46,091 bases of DNA. It comes from Hondaea fermentalgiana (Eukaryota; Sar; Bigyra; Thraustochytrida; Thraustochytriidae). The stretch covers positions 93,582-139,672 of the forward strand of contig NPFB01000050.1 in assembly GCA_014084085.1 (NCBI GenBank), written 5' to 3'. The position numbers and the translations under genes were made by a program. This document shows, one piece after another, positions 12,037 through 21,150 of the stretch (the first letter of the stretch is position 1; each line of letters starts with the position of its first letter). The notes under the pieces were generated by a model that saw nothing but the letters and a program-made list of their open reading frames with translations, made no database searches and was not told the origin of the DNA.

Positions 12037-12339
12037 ATGGGAGACAGACTGACAGACGAGGAAAGAAGAAAGAAAGAGGAACGGAGCGGGGAGGAGAGCA
12101 GCAGACCCGAATCAGCCCCGCGTCCAAGCCAGGCAGACCCGCTCACGCGCGCGCCCGACAGCCCGAGCTTGTGCCTGTCTGCACGAGACCAAGCCAGCAC
12201 GCCCGCCCGCCCGCGCGCCCGTCCGGCCATCCACGACGGCAAGGCATATCGCAAGCTATACCTCAAGGCAAGGACGCCGCGGACGGAGAGAGAGCGGGAA
12301 GAAAGGAAACAGGCAGGAAACGTAAGAGGCGAGCCTTAA
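12037..12339 (+). other. Possible upstream ORF in the gene A leader
   Basis: An ATG at 12037 opens a 100-codon frame that ends at 12339, 111 bases before the gene A start codon. Its product would be highly charged (Arg/Glu/Lys-rich) and unlike any family I know. If the mRNA starts upstream of 12037, this frame would be met before the main start and could lower its translation. It may be chance open frame in GC-rich DNA. Confidence 0.25.
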
Positions 12340-12450
12340 AGAGCTCGGCGGGGTAAAGAGGGCAAAAGCTCGCTCAACCGCGGCAGCCAGCCACGGCAAA
12401 CCTGCAACCAACCCGAGCCCAAGCCAGACCAACTCGCAAGCACAAGCAAG

Positions 12451-13905
12451 ATGCAGTACCATTATCAAAGTCTCTCGCACCACCAGCAGCCCCAGATGGA
12501 GCACATGCTCGAGAGTCACCATCACCAGCAGCAACATCATCAGATGCAGCAGCAGCAGCAGCAGATGCAGCAGCTGCAGCAGCAGCAGCAATTCAACCAG
12601 CACCTCGAGTCCCTCGGCGCAATGCAGGGCAGCAGCAGCGACTCCCGCGACTGGGCCGGCGAGTGGGCCGCCCCTCTCGACGAGAGCGAGTGGTGGGCAT
12701 CGAACGAGCATTTGTTGCCCTTTGCTTCCACCATCGAGGACGACCTTAGCGAAGGAACCGCCTGCGTCTCCCAGCCGGTCTCACCAAAAGACGACATGCT
12801 CAAGTATTCCCAGTTTGCATCGGACGACAGCATCCAGACCGTCCAACTCGAGGAGGGCTGCAACGTCTACTTTAAGCGCCCTTTTCACCAGTACCACCAG
12901 CACCAGCAGCAGCAGCAGATGCAACATCACAACCAGCGCTCGTACTCGGGCGCGCTGCCCGATCTCAGCAACCGGTCACAGCAAGTGGTCCCCATGTACG
13001 CTAGTCAGCACCGAACGATGCCCTTGCAAAAGGCGGCCGAGGACCGCGCGAACAAGCGCAGGCGGACGCAGTCTTCCGCGTCTAAGCCCATCAAGCGCGA
13101 AGTCAACATTGAGATCGAGCAACCTGACCTGCCACTTGTTCAAACCCAGAACCAAGCGCAGCAGCAGCTCAAGCAAGAGCATCGTCTTGTACCCTCGTCA
13201 GCCGCCTCGGCGGTGCGACCGAGCTCTCTCAGCCAGGTGCATCCCAACGCCATCGATCTCAACCCTCGCGACTTTCAGAGCATCCTGCGAGCCCTTGGTG
13301 CTCACCTCGTCGATGGTGCGTCTAGTGGCCGCCACTGCGTTGACCTCATCGACCCCAAGGTGCTCACCACTCTTCAGCCGGACGCGCGCTCTGACCGCAT
13401 CCGCTTCATCCAGCCGGACAAGACCTTCATCATGAACGCAACCGTGCCTCTCAAGGACCGTCGCCGCTACGATTCCTTTTGCGATCAGACCCTCGAGACC
13501 GGCGAGACGACCTTTTGGTGCGATCAGGGTAACGCGCACTGCATGCTCGACTGCTCAAAGCCTCTGCAAGAATCCGCCATTGATGGCAAACACGTCAACC
13601 CGCGCACCATCCAGGTTGCGCACGCCCTTGCTCGCCGCGTCTCGGGTCTCACACAAATGGAGCGACCCATCATTAAAAGTTTTTACTATGCGCTCTGCGC
13701 CCGACCGAGCTCCAAGTCCAATCTGCGCAAGACCAAGGGCTCGCTCTCGGGCTCCTGGCCTCTTGGTCTTCACAAGCACATTTACGTGCTCTGCGAACAG
13801 TCTGTCGACAACCGTCACAAGATCCTCCCAGGCTCGCAGATTTGGCTCGTCCGCTACTTTGTCAAGGGTAAGCTGCACCCGGAGCTCGACCGCTTCGTCC
13901 TCTAA
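12451..13905 (+). CDS. Gene A: glutamine-rich putative transcription regulator with unnamed C-terminal domain
   Basis: A 484-residue single ORF with an ATG preceded by an A-rich context. Residues 1-60 and about 148-162 are Gln/His-rich, encoded largely by CAG. Residues 66-100 are acidic and aromatic (DESEWW, then LLPF), as in activation domains. A basic cluster, KRRR, lies at 202-205, a possible nuclear signal. Residues about 269-481 form a domain shared with gene B: LNPRDF at 270, RRRYD near 345, FWCDQGNAH at 355, HVNPRTIQVAHAL near 380, FYYALC at 411, KHIYVLCEQS at 442 and WLVRYF at 465. I do not recognise this domain with certainty. The order of the last three blocks faintly recalls the CG-1 DNA-binding domain of CAMTA proteins. 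A nuclear regulatory role is inferred from composition only. The gene converges on gene B and has an upstream gene-poor region of about 11.5 kb. Confidence 0.85.
   Translation: MQYHYQSLSHHQQPQMEHMLESHHHQQQHHQMQQQQQQMQQLQQQQQFNQHLESLGAMQGSSSDSRDWAGEWAAPLDESEWWASNEHLLPFASTIEDDLSEGTACVSQPVSPKDDMLKYSQFASDDSIQTVQLEEGCNVYFKRPFHQYHQHQQQQQMQHHNQRSYSGALPDLSNRSQQVVPMYASQHRTMPLQKAAEDRANKRRRTQSSASKPIKREVNIEIEQPDLPLVQTQNQAQQQLKQEHRLVPSSAASAVRPSSLSQVHPNAIDLNPRDFQSILRALGAHLVDGASSGRHCVDLIDPKVLTTLQPDARSDRIRFIQPDKTFIMNATVPLKDRRRYDSFCDQTLETGETTFWCDQGNAHCMLDCSKPLQESAIDGKHVNPRTIQVAHALARRVSGLTQMERPIIKSFYYALCARPSSKSNLRKTKGSLSGSWPLGLHKHIYVLCEQSVDNRHKILPGSQIWLVRYFVKGKLHPELDRFVL
12541..12592 (+). repeat. CAG-rich polyglutamine tract inside gene A
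   Basis: Mostly CAG codons with ATG and CTG interruptions encode Q runs around residues 31-47. A shorter CAG run near 12901-12920 encodes a second Q tract. Such tracts vary in length between strains. Confidence 0.85.
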
Positions 13906-14326
13906 GCAGCTTGCGTTGCATCCGCATTTGCCGCTGCCGCCCCGCTTCCCTCTTTTCTGTGTGTCAAAAGACGGGAGGCGCGGACCTCAACAGCCTTTTC
14001 ACAAAAGAGGTGCCCATTGCCCCATTAACTTTTCTCGCGAGACTCTCGAGCAGCATGCATGCAAGTCAGACGCTGCTGTCAGTACCCCGCTGCATCCTCG
14101 TGTGCCTCGCATTCTCCTAAGCGGCGTTGTCGACCCTGCCGGGACGCGTCGCTTATGCGCACTCACTCCTCCTTCCACTGCCATGTGCCTTTCCTACCTA
14201 CTACAAGTTGTACTACTCTCGAATTGACCCTTTGCACGATGTTTTGAAGAATGTATCAGTTTCACATTTGATTGTTTATTTGTTTGCAGTGCTCGAACAA
14301 GTCTCTCTCCTGCGTTGTGACAGTGG
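13906..14326. other. Tail-to-tail interval between gene A and the dynein fragment
   Basis: 3' flank of gene A. Composition is ordinary and AT-richer than the upstream flanks. No AATAAA was seen on the plus strand, and no further gene. A minus-strand AATAAA near its right end belongs to the dynein-fragment ORF. Confidence 0.5.
14275..14280 (-). promoter_or_regulatory. AATAAA-type polyadenylation signal for the dynein-fragment ORF
   Basis: Minus-strand AATAAA lies 46 bases beyond the stop codon of the 14327-14761 ORF. Its extended context, AATAAACAATCA, is the same as at the signal downstream of the PH-ankyrin gene (32857-32862). This suggests a working 3' end but could be chance. Confidence 0.4.
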
Positions 14327-14761
14327 CTACTGCCTGCGTCTTGCCTTTGCTATGTCTTTTGATCGATTTGCCATTGTCTCTGTTGCTGTGCAAGGCATCC
14401 ATCCCTCGATGCACGAAGATCGGTACGTCTGCGTGAACACACCAAGGTAGGCGATCACGCCCGAAGAGAGCAGAATAGCTCCCAAGGCATTCTCGTATTG
14501 CACCCGGAGATCTGCAACAAATTGCGTCCAGGGGGTCTTCTCACCACCGAGACCGCCAGTGAGACGCGAGGCGCGGTCAAGCTTTGTGGCACGGTCCGCG
14601 ACCTGCTGCTCGAGAGCCTCTTTCTTATCCTCGGTGTCCTGCAGCTCATTCTGCAGCATTTGCAGGTTGTCCAGCACGGCCTGCCGCTCGGCTTGCTTGG
14701 CCTGCAGCGTGTCCATAGCCTCGGCAAGGTCAGCGCTGGCTTTGGGAGTCTTCCTTGACAT
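14327..14761 (-). CDS. Orphan dynein heavy-chain fragment (stalk CC2 helix plus start of AAA5)
   Basis: A 144-residue ORF from an ATG at 14761. Residues about 8-65 are a heptad-rich helix (LQMLQNELQDTEDKKEALEQ). Then come LDRASRLTGGLGGEKTPW, a YENALG segment and SSGVIAYLGVFTQTYR. These are the signature blocks of dynein heavy chains where the second stalk helix returns to the motor ring and AAA5 begins. The family protein is about 4,500 residues; here only about 115 residues are homologous, and a short unrelated basic tail ends in RRRQ. There is no Walker motif, microtubule-binding tip or linker. The frame is intact and a polyadenylation signal follows, so it could be expressed, perhaps as a coiled-coil peptide. 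A recent duplicated fragment (pseudogene) is equally likely. It lies between paralogues A and B, transcribed like B. Confidence 0.75.
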   Translation of the reverse strand: MSRKTPKASADLAEAMDTLQAKQAERQAVLDNLQMLQNELQDTEDKKEALEQQVADRATKLDRASRLTGGLGGEKTPWTQFVADLRVQYENALGAILLSSGVIAYLGVFTQTYRSSCIEGWMPCTATETMANRSKDIAKARRRQ

Positions 14762-15179
14762 GGACTCGCAATGTTGCTGGGCTGCGCAAAGCGAAAAGCA
14801 GGCGTCGCCAATCGAAAGGACCCAACACAACCGCGTCACAAGTCTAGCAGGATCGCATAGATGCGTCACCAAAGTAAAAGCCTGGTGAGGTCATAATTTT
14901 CTGGTAAAACTGGCTCGATGGACCCGTCTCGTCTCGATCGAATTCAGGTCGATGCCGTACGTGATGAAAGACCTTTCCGCTTTTGTCTTTATCGAGTATG
15001 GTCTTGTCTGGCTTTGTTTGAAGATGCGAATTCCTCAGTCGCCGCCTTTCAACGACAACGTTGTGGGCTCAATTCCGTGCGCTTTAGACCTTCCTTCTTC
15101 TTAATCGCTATGCGCTTTTGTCTCACCCGAGTTTAATGGCATCGATTCCGTGTGTGGTAGAGAAGGTTTTCTTTCATCG
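14762..15179. other. Intergenic sequence upstream of the dynein fragment
   Basis: AT-richer than the 5' flanks of the main genes. It holds loosely repeated pieces (GGCTCAATTCCGT and CGCTTTTGTCT words near 14955-15120) that look like very old copies of the satellite to the right. No gene or clear promoter seen. Confidence 0.45.
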
Positions 15180-15470
15180 TTTCATCCCCGTCCAAGTTCG
15201 CTCAAACCTGTTTGTGAAAGTGGACTCTTCACTTGTCGCACTTTGAATGTAGCTGACTCAATTCTGTTCGTAAATGGGTGCTCCTCTCGGTTTTCGCTTC
15301 AATCAAAATGAGTACCTTTTGTCATGCAGGATCAAGTCTTCCGCTCACTTCATTCCCGACGAAGCTGGCTCAATTTGGTTTGTGGAAGTGAGCTTCACGC
15401 TTATCCAGGAGCACGCCTTCCATCCGTCGCATTTCTAGCCCGATCCTGTTCGTGAACGTGAGCTTTAGGC
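15180..15470. repeat. Degenerate older copies of the 3'-flank satellite
   Basis: Loose repeats with words such as CTGTTCGTGAA, GTGAGCTTCACGCTT and GGCTTGTCC recur at about 60-70 bp spacing, and lead into the tighter array beginning at 15471. Confidence 0.5.
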
Positions 15471-16010
15471 TTGTCCTCTTGCAAACAAACTACGCTCACA
15501 TTGCGCTTGTTCAGACAAACTAAGCTCGCTTTCCCCTTGTCCTTTCCCGAACAAACTGAGCATGCGTTTTCACTTGTCCTTTCACAAACAAACTGAGCTT
15601 GCAGCTTGCTTCGCGTTTATCCTTTTACAAACAAACTGAGCTTCCCTTTTTCGCTTGTCCTTTTCCAAACAAACTGAGCTTGCAGCTTGCTTCGCGTTTT
15701 TCCTTTTGCAAAAAAACTGAGCTTACGCTTTCTGCTTGTCCTTTTGTAAACAAACTGAGCTCGCGCTTTGTGTTTGTCCTTTTCCAAACAAACTGAGCTC
15801 ACGCTTTCCCGTGACCTTTTCCAAACAATTTGAGCTCATGCTTTGCGTGCAAGTAAACTGAGCTCGCGCTTTCCACTTGTCCTTTTCCAAGTAAACTGAG
15901 CTCACGCTTCACACTTGTCCTTTTCCAAGTAAGCTAAGCTCACGTTTTCCGCTTACCCTTTTCCAAACGAAGTGAGCTCGCGCTTTGCGATTGTCTCTCC
16001 TCAAATGAAG
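15471..16010. repeat. Minisatellite of ~38-bp units
   Basis: About 13-14 units of roughly 38 bp. Each has the core CAAACAAACTGAGCTC, a CGCTTT block and TTGTCCTTTTCC. Some units are longer, with an extra TTGCAGCTTGC block at about 15598 and 15678, which makes a higher-order pair. Most copies contain GAGCTC. The array lies 230 bp beyond the stop codon of gene B, in its 3' flank. No coding content. Confidence 0.85.
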
Positions 16011-16236
16011 TAGGATCTTGCCATCCCGACCCTCTCCGAGCACAGGACAAGCAGAAATTCGTCGCAAAAGTCGTTTAGTCGCCAACAAGACAAAGCTCAT
16101 TCGCTCGGCCTTTCTGCAAATGTAGCAAGAAAAGAAAGAGAATTTATAGATCTGAGAGTTATAGTTTTACAGGATAATTGATCGAAGGGGTGAAGACAGG
16201 ATTGTTCTTGTTTGTACGAGGAAAGCCTTGGAGCAA
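16011..16236. other. 3' flank of gene B
   Basis: A short unique AT-rich stretch lies between the minisatellite and the gene B stop codon. No exact AATAAA was seen on the minus strand. Confidence 0.4.
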
Positions 16237-18486
16237 TCAAGCAAGCATCTCAACAGTAGCTTCCGAAGAATGCGCCCGCTTCATGACAGTCGGCTTGGCG
16301 CCGACGTCTTCAGTAGCCTCAGGAGCCATGTCAATGAGCGGGGCCAGTGCCGGATCGAGGTCGCCCTTGATAAAGTAGCGCACAAGCCACACGCGAGCCC
16401 CGGGAAGACACTTGTGACGATCATCGATGGACTGCTCGCAAAGCATATAAATGTGCTTGTGCAAACCAAGCGGACGCGAGGCGCTCGTGGGCGTCGCAGG
16501 CGGCGTGGTGGTGGGACGAACACCGGCCGTCTCGCTCTTGCGGCGCTTTTTAGGCGGACCTCGCGTGCACAGCGCATAGTAAAAGCACTTCATGACGCAA
16601 ACCTCTGTATCGAGCAGGCGGGAGACACGGCTCGCAAGCGCGTGGGCCACCTGGATGGTGCGTGGGTTCACGTGACGACCATCGGACCCCAGGGTTTGCA
16701 CATTCTTGGACACATCGAGGACAGAGTGAGCATTGCCCTGATCACACCAAAAGGCCGTCTCAGTGCCCATTTGCAAATCGCTAAAGACATCGTATCGACG
16801 ACGCTCCTTGATGGGAATGTCCGAGGTCATCACGTAGGTGAGATCCTGGCCAATGCGCAGGAGCGGCTTGCTGATGGGCTTGTAGATCGGGTTAAAGGCG
16901 GGCGCGAGGTCGAGCTGAATTCGACGGGCCGAGCTGGGCGAGTCAACCTCTTGGACGCGTGCTCCGAGGGCGTGCACAATGTCCTTGAAGTCGCGCGGGT
17001 TCAAGGAGTGTCCCTGGGCCAATACGAGGCCCTCGCTGTCTGCGGCGCGGGGATCAATCTTGATACGCTGCACGAGTGCCATGATGGCCTCGAGCTCCCA
17101 GGAGACGGGGCGAGACTTGGTCACCTGACCCACAACGCGGCGCACGCGTTTGGATGTCTGTGTCTTGGGAGTGGTTTTTGAGCATTTTTTCTTGACGTCA
17201 GGAATGGGAGTGGCAGAGGCGTACTTTTTCGAGGTGTTTGTCGCGTTGGCGTTGTGCTTGGGCGTCTTCAGTGGGGCAGCGATGTTACGCGAAGAAGGCA
17301 GGCTCAACACTGTTGAATCCAATGTAGATGTGACGGTCTTGGTCGTCGCGGTAGATGATGTGGAGGATACAGAGGTGGAAGAGGAAAACGAGAAAGACGA
17401 TGATGACGACGACGACGAAGACAAAGAAGCAGACGAGGCAGAGGCTCTGGCCTTGGTTTTCAGGCTTGCTGGCTTTCGCCGGCGCTTCGTGGAAATGTGC
17501 TCGACGATTGGTTTCCGGGCCAACGGTAGGGGACCCGACGACGCGGGGGTGCGGGGCAAAGAGTGCGCGTGGTGGTGTACATAGGTTGCTGCGGAAGGGC
17601 CGTAGAATGGCTTTCCAGGTTCATAGCTGACCTGGGCAGAGGTCATGACTCCTCCATGGCTATGACTGCAGGGTGTGGACATCATGCCAGCGTGGGCGAT
17701 GTAGCGTGTTGACTCGGCCGCGCCATCGAGGCCACCATTGCGAAAGGGGTCGAGGGGCGGAAGAGAATGATGATGCCAGGGTCGCGTGTGGTTCATTGCC
17801 GTAATCGGGACGTTGATGGGCGTGTTGGACATCTTGTCCCTGTCGTAAGGAAAGACATCGTCGAGCGGCCAGCCTCGATGGTAGGGCTGTCCACCGAGTG
17901 AAATGTCTGCGGTATCATCATCATCAAAAGTGGCGAATTCGCGGGCCTCTGTGCCGTTGCAGCCAAGGCCTGGGGTTGGTGTATTTGTGGCCCAGGGATT
18001 GGTGGCGCACGCGTCGAGGACCTCCGTTTCGCCAGTGGCAATAAGCGTATCCTGCTCGAGAGGCTGCAGCAAGGCCCAGTCATCTTTGCTGTGCGCGTCT
18101 GCTTCATAGATGGTGGTGTTCCCTGCTGTCACTGCTACTGCTGCTGCTGCTGCTGCCTCGGTCTCTGCATCGTGCTCGTTGAGGTAGGCGTCGAGATCTG
18201 CGAGGTCAAAGTTTGGTTCGTGGTCCATGCCCGTGTGCTCTTGTCCGTGTGCTCTCTCCTCGACAACTACGCTGGAGCGCCGCCTTCTTTTGTGCTGGTG
18301 CTGATGTTGCATGTTCAAGTGTTGTTTCTCCTCGAACTCCCTCTGCTGTTCTTCTGCGGCTGCCGCTGCTGCTGCTGCTGTTACAATTGGGGCGCGCCGC
18401 CGCTTCGGATAGGCTAGCGCGTATGGGGACGGAGGTAACGCGTAGCTCACACCGCACGCCGGTGTCGAGGCCACGTTCGCAATCAT
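16237..18486 (-). CDS. Gene B: putative transcription regulator, paralogue of gene A
   Basis: A 749-residue single ORF with its ATG at 18486. The N-terminal part is low complexity: an Ala run, a QHQHQHKRRRR cluster near residues 45-55 (likely nuclear signal), an acidic hydrophobic stretch (FDLADLDAYL) like an activation segment, a second Ala run, and a long Ser/Thr run near 345-400. Residues about 495-715 match the C-terminal domain of gene A, roughly half identical by eye: LNPRDF at 495, RRRYD, FWCDQGNAH at 579, HVNPRTIQVAHAL, FYYALC, KHIYMLCEQS and WLVRYF near 700. B has a longer insert after FYYALC, with KKRRK and a Pro/Thr-rich loop. A C-terminal extension of about 35 residues follows the domain. 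Function is inferred as nuclear. The gene converges on gene A and faces an upstream gene-poor stretch of about 10 kb. Confidence 0.85.
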   Translation of the reverse strand: MIANVASTPACGVSYALPPSPYALAYPKRRRAPIVTAAAAAAAAEEQQREFEEKQHLNMQHQHQHKRRRRSSVVVEERAHGQEHTGMDHEPNFDLADLDAYLNEHDAETEAAAAAAVAVTAGNTTIYEADAHSKDDWALLQPLEQDTLIATGETEVLDACATNPWATNTPTPGLGCNGTEAREFATFDDDDTADISLGGQPYHRGWPLDDVFPYDRDKMSNTPINVPITAMNHTRPWHHHSLPPLDPFRNGGLDGAAESTRYIAHAGMMSTPCSHSHGGVMTSAQVSYEPGKPFYGPSAATYVHHHAHSLPRTPASSGPLPLARKPIVEHISTKRRRKPASLKTKARASASSASLSSSSSSSSSFSFSSSTSVSSTSSTATTKTVTSTLDSTVLSLPSSRNIAAPLKTPKHNANATNTSKKYASATPIPDVKKKCSKTTPKTQTSKRVRRVVGQVTKSRPVSWELEAIMALVQRIKIDPRAADSEGLVLAQGHSLNPRDFKDIVHALGARVQEVDSPSSARRIQLDLAPAFNPIYKPISKPLLRIGQDLTYVMTSDIPIKERRRYDVFSDLQMGTETAFWCDQGNAHSVLDVSKNVQTLGSDGRHVNPRTIQVAHALASRVSRLLDTEVCVMKCFYYALCTRGPPKKRRKSETAGVRPTTTPPATPTSASRPLGLHKHIYMLCEQSIDDRHKCLPGARVWLVRYFIKGDLDPALAPLIDMAPEATEDVGAKPTVMKRAHSSEATVEMLA

Positions 18487-19533
18487 GGCTCGCTGGCTGG
18501 CTCGCTGGCTCGCTCGCTGGTTTGTGTAGCTAGCTTAGCCCTTGCCTGGCCGTCTGAGCCGGCCGGCGAATCTGGTCTGCTTGCTGGCTCGCTTGCGAGT
18601 CTGCCAGACACACGGTCCGGTCGGTCCGGGTTTGACTTTCGCGTTCGCTTCGCCTGGCCTTGTTGTAAGTCACCGGGGCCTCGTCAGCCGCGTCCCGGCC
18701 GCCTTTGCCCCGGCTCGGCTCGGCTCGGTCTGGTCGACTCGAGGAGGGTCCAGGAAGCGGGTCGCGGGCCTGCGGGTGCGGACGGGGACGGGCGAGCAAG
18801 CCTGCAAAGCCCAAGCCACGCTCGCTGGCGAACGCGCGGCGTCCCCGCGTCCGTTAGTAGACCAGGCTGCGGCGCGTGCCCGCTTCCTCGCCTCGCGACG
18901 CCGCGATGCGCGGGGATGCGGCGCGACGAATGAGATGCGGTTGCTTGTTTAGTCTGGCTGGGTGTCGGTCGCCACCTAGCGTTGGGTACCGCAGCTGTCG
19001 CGTGCCGGCCGCTCCTTGCGTGCTTGTTTGCTTACTTGCTCTCGGCGTGCCACAGAGAGAGGGATCGAGCGAGCGAGTGTGCGTGAGCGTGCTTGAGCGT
19101 GCGTGCTTGAGCGAGGGAGGGAGGGACGGAGCGAGCGAGTGACTGTGCGGGTTGGGTTGCTAGTGCGCCAGCTCGAGTCTTTTCCCGAGCGGGAGTCGCG
19201 GGGGGCTCCTCGCTCTTTGCTTCGCCGTCGCGGATTTCGAGTGAACGGAGCGGACGCTCGGTCCTCCTCCCCCGGGAGAAGGAAGGAAAGAAAAGAAAAG
19301 AAAAAAGAAAAACCTTTTTCCCCTCTCACTTGCCGCCGCTGCGAGCGACTGTGGGGTTGGGTGAAAGGTGAAGAAGGCGGCGACGAAAAAAAAACAGGGC
19401 GCCCCGTTCTTTCTGTTCTTTCAACGTGTTCCGTGCGGGTCGGTCTCTCGCGGGTTCTAGGCTGGCTGGGCTGGTTGCCGCGCGCCACGTCTCTCGACCC
19501 GTCACGCCGGGCACGCCACGCCACGCACGCTGT

Positions 19534-19577
19534 GCCTCGCCTCGCCTCGCCTCGCCTCGCCTCGCCTCGCCTCGCCG
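19534..19577. repeat. (CGCCT)n pentanucleotide repeat
   Basis: Eight uninterrupted CTCGC units. The same word recurs in short runs at 21335-21355 (reverse orientation), 37745-37835 and 43770-43802. Confidence 0.85.
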
Positions 19578-20773
19578 CGCTGCGCTGCGCAGCGCTCACC
19601 TCGCGCTCGAGTACGCTGGCCGGTGCCTGCTCGCCTGCCTCGGTCGACGGTCGATCGATCGATGGATGGGTCAGACAATCGACTCGCGACGCGCCTCGAA
19701 CGGGTTCTGCTTGCCTTTCCTTGCCTGTTTGCCTGCCTGCCTGCACTGCACTGCGCCCTCGTCGCGCTGCGCAGAGGCTACTCCGCGATGTGCGGCGCAC
19801 TTTCTTCCTCCCTTCGCCGCAGCCTCGCCTCGCGGCAGTTAGTTGGTCGCCTGCCTCCCTGCCTGCCTCGGCGTCGCTCTCGTCTCTCGTCTGTCTCGTC
19901 TCTCCTCTCGTTTCCTCTTCGGCCCGAGCTGCGCAAAGAAGGATGACAGGGGCGCACCGTGCGCGGGGCCTGGCTGGTCTTCTCGCTCCGCAGAGCGCTT
20001 GCTGGCCGCCGCTGCCGCTACCGCAGCACCAGCGCCGTCGGGGCGAGTCGCAGCTCCGGCCGGAGGCGCGGGCGTGATGGGCGGGCGCGAGAACGACGGG
20101 CGGGTGGTGGAGACGTGACCGACCTGAGCCAGCCTGCGAGCGAATGGATACGGGTGGGGCGATGGGTGAAAGAATGAAAGAAAGAAGAAAAGAAAGAAGA
20201 AAGAACTCACGCACACAACGCAAGCACCGTGGGCGAGCGAATGGACCGACGAGGAAAAAGGCGGAGATCGAGGAGCGCCTCAGCTTCGCCCGCGCCGACG
20301 GACACTGCTTAGGAGACAGAGAGAGACTGGCCGTCTCTTGCGCGCGCCCTGCCTTTTATATGAGCGAGCGTGACGAGCCCCTCGAGCTAGCCAAGCTTGG
20401 ATAGCGGTGCGCCTCGCCGAGTGGCCTGCACGCAGCGCTTGCCTGCCGGTCTGCCTGCCTGCCTGCTCGGGCAGAGCTCGTCTGGCCTGGTTTGGCGGCG
20501 CTGGTGAAGAAGTCGCCTGTTGATTGGTTGATCGAAAATCTAGTCTTGCCTCGGGGGCCAAGGTGAGTCTAGTCTCCGGTCTAGCGAGCTCAATCTATCT
20601 CACCAAGCAAGACCTGCGTTGGCGGGTGTCGATCGATCGATTGATCGATTTATGGGGCGATGGATGGGTCGATCGATGGGTCGATGGACCGATCGATCGG
20701 GGTTTGCCGCCAGTTGCCCCTCGCTCCTTCTCGCTGTCAGCCAGAAAGTAGAGACAATGTAGTACTAGGTAGT

Positions 20774-20794
20774 AGTAGTAGTAGTAGTAGTGTA
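20774..20794. repeat. (GTA)n trinucleotide repeat
   Basis: About seven GTA units in tandem in non-coding sequence. Confidence 0.8.
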
Positions 20795-21108
20795 GGAGTA
20801 GTGCGTATACCTCGCTCTTTTTGCCTTCCTGCTCCCTCTGCGAAGTGTTGGTGGGCTCTTGCTTTGTCGCTGCCACTGGTGGTTGTTCGCTGGCCACTCC
20901 ACCGACCCCTACAGACACACTGACAGACGACGAGGACCACTACCTGCGTGCCTGGAGAAGACAGACAGGACGAGGACTTGGAGCACTCGGTACCAAAGCC
21001 AAGCGATCGCAACAAAGCCAAGCAACGCAAGGCTGAGCGAGCGATCGGCAGGAGCGGAGCGGAGCGGAGCGCGGCCGCTGTGCCTGGAGTACCCTTGGAG
21101 GCTGCTCC

Positions 21109-21150
21109 CAGCAGCAGCAGCAGCTGCAGCTGCAGCTGCAGCTCCTTCTT
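21109..21150. repeat. CAGCAG/CTGCAG repeat block
   Basis: CAG units pass into (GCAGCT)n, a self-complementary hexamer, so the segment can form hairpins. A GGAGC run precedes it at about 21053-21072. Confidence 0.7.
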
